Shown: positions 62,293 to 64,000 of the stretch, piece after piece
How positions within the stretch are numbered: the stretch's first letter is position 1
Layout: every line of letters begins with the position of its first letter
Assembly: GCA_934591895.1 (NCBI GenBank)
Contig: CAKTPP010000002.1
Location: forward strand, 175,903-239,902
Direction of reading: 5' to 3'
Origin: an uncultured Oscillospiraceae bacterium
Lineage (GTDB): Bacteria; Bacillota; Clostridia; Oscillospirales; Oscillospiraceae
DNA: 64,000 bases
Made by a program: the position numbers and the translations under genes
Notes under the pieces: generated by a model
Databases searched by the model: none
Seen by the model: only the letters and a program-made list of their open reading frames with translations
What the model was told of the DNA's origin: nothing

Positions 62293-62620
62293 TTCAAAAA
62301 ATCTCGTTTTTAACCGTGTACCTGTGTGTCCTGTAATGTCCGAAAAGCCTTGGAATATCAAGGATTTTCGATGATTTGAGTTCCTTTGAAAATCAGTGCG
62401 TTTCCCTCAATATCCTGCTAATTTTCGTGCCGTATTGCAAAAGTATTAGCAGAATAATTTGGGGATGGAAAAGCGTTCAACTGAAAATGTGAACCGTGTG
62501 TCCTCTTGTGTCCTACCGTAAAACGACCGCCTGCCGTAAAAGCAAGCGGTCGTTTTGCTTCTCTACATAGCCGTCTGCTTCGCCGCAGGCGGCTAAATTT
62601 ATGCAAAGGAGGAAACCCAT
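62293..62620. other. Left end of the integrated element
   Basis: No gene. GTGTCCT occurs at 62326-62332, 62498-62504 and 62508-62514 (the last two 10 bp apart), possible arm sites for an integrase. A hairpin with T-run (next entry) precedes the parA-like start. Confidence 0.5.
62520..62556 (+). terminator. Hairpin upstream of the parA-like gene
   Basis: AAAACGACCGC / GCGGTCGTTTT with 15-base loop; the T-run makes it terminator-like. Confidence 0.6.
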
Positions 62621-63415
62621 ATGGTGAATTGCAAAGTGATTGCGGTGACGAACCAAAAGGGCGGCGTGGGCAAAACCACGACCACCGCCAACCTCGGCAT
62701 CGGGCTTGCCCAGCAGAACAAGCGGGTGCTGCTCATTGACGCAGACGCACAAGGCTCTCTGACCCTCTCCCTCGGTTACCCGAAGCCGGATGAGCTGCCC
62801 GTCACACTGGCGGACATCATGCAGAATGTGATCGACGATGGAATCGGAATGATTGTTCTTATCATTCTTGTAGCAATAGCCGCCGTAATGTTTATATCAA
62901 GCGGCAGCAAAACCGCCCCATTTGCCTATTTAGAAAAAGAGAAGTTTGAAACCGAGTACGGCGTGAGTGGAATGGTAAAAGAGCGCAAAGCGCAATACAA
63001 GGATTTGCACACGAAGCATAATATTGTGGGAACTTGTTTGTGTGTTACTGCCCTAATTCCTCTTTTTATCGGAGCAATAATTAACGATGATAGCGACCTG
63101 TTTTTAATAATTATGCTTTCGCTGTCATTTCTCATTGCGGGAGTAGGCGTGATTTGCTTTATCAAGACGGGTATTATATGGGCAAGCTATGAAAAGCTGT
63201 TGCAAGAGGGCGAATATTCTAAAGAGAACAAGGAAAAGCCGTCCCTTTCATCTGCTATTTATACAGCGTATTGGGTAATTGCAGCGGCAGTTTATTTAGG
63301 ATACAGCCTGTCATCAAATAATTGGGGGCAGAGTTGGATAATTTGGGTCGTTGCAGGAGTGATATTTCCTGCTGTCATTGCCATTACTAATGCCTTTGAG
63401 AAGAAATCAAAATGA
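62621..63415 (+). CDS. Chimeric ORF: ParA N-terminal fragment fused in frame to the membrane tail of another protein
   Basis: 264 residues, ATG with AAAGGAGG eight bases upstream. Residues 1-74 are a textbook ParA/Soj start (VIAVTNQKGGVGKTTTTANL with the deviant Walker A, LLIDADAQGSLTLSLGYP), close to ParA proteins of Tn1549-like conjugative elements. After VIDD (about 62840) the sequence changes abruptly to a membrane protein: helix (MIVLIILVAIAAVMFI), a soluble patch with FETEYGVSGMVKERKAQY, and four more helices. That tail resembles the C-terminal membrane region of XRE regulators of mobile elements. The rest of ParA and the other protein's N-terminus are gone, and GC content falls at the joint. 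A deletion joining two genes in frame is the simplest explanation; function doubtful. Confidence 0.8.
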   Translation: MVNCKVIAVTNQKGGVGKTTTTANLGIGLAQQNKRVLLIDADAQGSLTLSLGYPKPDELPVTLADIMQNVIDDGIGMIVLIILVAIAAVMFISSGSKTAPFAYLEKEKFETEYGVSGMVKERKAQYKDLHTKHNIVGTCLCVTALIPLFIGAIINDDSDLFLIIMLSLSFLIAGVGVICFIKTGIIWASYEKLLQEGEYSKENKEKPSLSSAIYTAYWVIAAAVYLGYSLSSNNWGQSWIIWVVAGVIFPAVIAITNAFEKKSK

Positions 63416-63435
63416 AATTTTAGGAGGACATATTT

Positions 63436-63603
63436 ATGAAGAAATTTAGGACAATCGTATCGCTGATTGCAATGGTACTTGCAGGTGTGGTCGGCTTTTT
63501 TCTCGGCTCAGCATTGGAAAATGCTTTCGGCGGTGCAATTCTCTTTTCGCTGATTGTCGGGATCGCTTGTGTGGTTTACACGGTGGACAATCAGAGCGAG
63601 TAA
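63436..63603 (+). CDS. Small membrane protein
   Basis: 55 residues, ATG 63436 with AGGAGG eight bases upstream, 20 bases after the chimeric ORF. Two hydrophobic segments (IVSLIAMVLAGVVGFFLG and AILFSLIVGIACVVYTV) separated by ENAFGG; ends DNQSE. Not recognised beyond that. Good SD and position suggest it is real and was co-transcribed with the membrane-tail gene before the deletion. Confidence 0.7.
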   Translation: MKKFRTIVSLIAMVLAGVVGFFLGSALENAFGGAILFSLIVGIACVVYTVDNQSE

Positions 63604-63723
63604 TCACTTTCAAGTCAGCCTAACATTTGTGATTTTGTTGTGAGCAGACCTTAGTAAACCCAAAGCAGTTAAATACTGTCAGAGTAGTGGCAGCAACGAG
63701 TTTGTGAACTTTTTGTTTTTCTC

Positions 63724-63784
63724 TTGACAAAGCAGGTCTACAAGTGTTAGACTATAAGCAGAGGCCTAATGGTTGTAGACCTGC
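63724..63784 (+). promoter_or_regulatory. Promoter and operator of the BlaI-family gene
   Basis: TTGACA (63724-63729), 18 bp, TAGACT (63748-63753). GCAGGTCTACAA (63732-63743) and TTGTAGACCTGC (63773-63784) are perfect 12-bp inverted arms flanking the -10; inner TCTACAAGTGTTAGA is itself a near-palindrome like BlaI/MecI TACA-TGTA boxes. Confidence 0.8.
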
Positions 63785-63797
63785 AAGGAGGATTATA

Positions 63798-64000
63798 ATG
63801 AAAAATTACAGACTTGGAGATATGGAGCTGGAGTTTGCCAACTTAATCTGGGAAAATGAGCCGATTTCCTCTGGAGGATTGGTACAGCTCTGTGAGCAGA
63901 AATTCTCTTGGAAGAAATCCACTACATATACGATGCTGAAGCGTCTTTGTGATAAGGGCATTTTTCAAAACAATTCGGGCAATGTCGTTTCTGTCCTTTC
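63798..64000 (+). CDS. BlaI/MecI/CopY family repressor (3' truncated by window edge)
   Basis: The first 67 residues are visible, with AAGGAGG before ATG 63798. Winged-helix start typical of the family: LGDMELEFANLIWENEPISSGGLVQLCEQ, then KSTTYTMLKRLCDKGIF (recognition helix and wing). BlaI-type repressors are usually followed by an M56/BlaR1 sensor protease that cleaves them; that gene would lie beyond the window. AT-richer than the host, as the rest of the element. Confidence 0.88.
   Translation, partial: MKNYRLGDMELEFANLIWENEPISSGGLVQLCEQKFSWKKSTTYTMLKRLCDKGIFQNNSGNVVSVL

Noticed and set aside
62015..62374. A plus-strand open frame containing an APEGTRIPDLPLRS-like stretch
   Set aside because: This string is the well-known false translation of an antisense tRNA 3' end; the DNA is the attachment-site fragment, not a gene.

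Overview
The window reads as one chromosomal stretch of a GC-rich, endospore-forming, low-oxygen Firmicute, most likely a gut Oscillospiraceae (Oscillibacter/Flavonifractor-like) organism. The reasons are the gene families: HrcA with a CIRCE operator, SpoIVB, WhiA, RapZ, HPr kinase, a dnaG-rpoD pair, TAXI-type TRAP transport, SLH surface proteins and Feo iron uptake. Strong SD sequences and sigma-A promoters (TTGaca, about 17 bp, TAtaaT) are visible throughout. This assignment is inference from gene content, not from a marker comparison.

Layout. 1-1332: folate C1 enzymes (end of an FchA-like cyclohydrolase, then FolD). 1413-8146: CtpE-like P-type ATPase, dGTPase-family HD hydrolase, DnaG, RpoD. 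8314-13283: CIRCE-controlled hrcA-grpE-dnaK-dnaJ. 13365-17627: a hairpin-rich intergenic island, SpoIVB protease, M14 peptidoglycan peptidase, radical SAM/SPASM enzyme. 17715-21547 (minus): lipoprotein, TRAP permease and a TAXI binding protein whose domain order is circularly permuted. 21821-24417: two tandem CNNM/CorC proteins. 24514-31713 (minus): hprK-murB-rapZ-whiA-dnaE. 31973-34982: rpmB, MFS permease, DUF1002 protein. 35195-38996: feoA-feoA-feoB plus a Cys-rich small membrane protein, divergent from a DtxR/IdeR-type regulator, with palindromic operators between. 39191-43448: MerR, TraX, HAD, GNAT, MATE. 43582-46017: LRR/InlB/SLH surface protein. 46067-49388: YdjG-YdjH-YdjI-like membrane/SPFH set without PspA. 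49565-52561: membrane-anchored LuxR-type regulator with an orphan ABC solute-binding lipoprotein. 52758-56442: XRE regulator, second hairpin island, CopA with a C-terminal CopZ module that has its own internal start, and CsoR. 56851-61743: secreted PepX-like peptidase with SLH repeats, MATE and MarR.

From about 61850 base composition falls and an integrated element begins: a tRNA 3' fragment with its terminator (attachment site, 62248-62292), an in-frame chimera of a ParA N-terminus with the membrane tail of another protein, a 55-residue membrane peptide, and a BlaI-family repressor cut by the window edge.

The most notable observations are the permuted TAXI protein, a FolD lacking the cyclohydrolase lysine beside a dedicated cyclohydrolase, the CopA/CopZ internal start under a CsoR promoter with 19-bp inverted operators, the PspA-less YdjGHI set, the transporter-less binding protein plus membrane LuxR pair, two intergenic islands with the same hairpin-flanked design, and the ParA chimera inside a decayed element.
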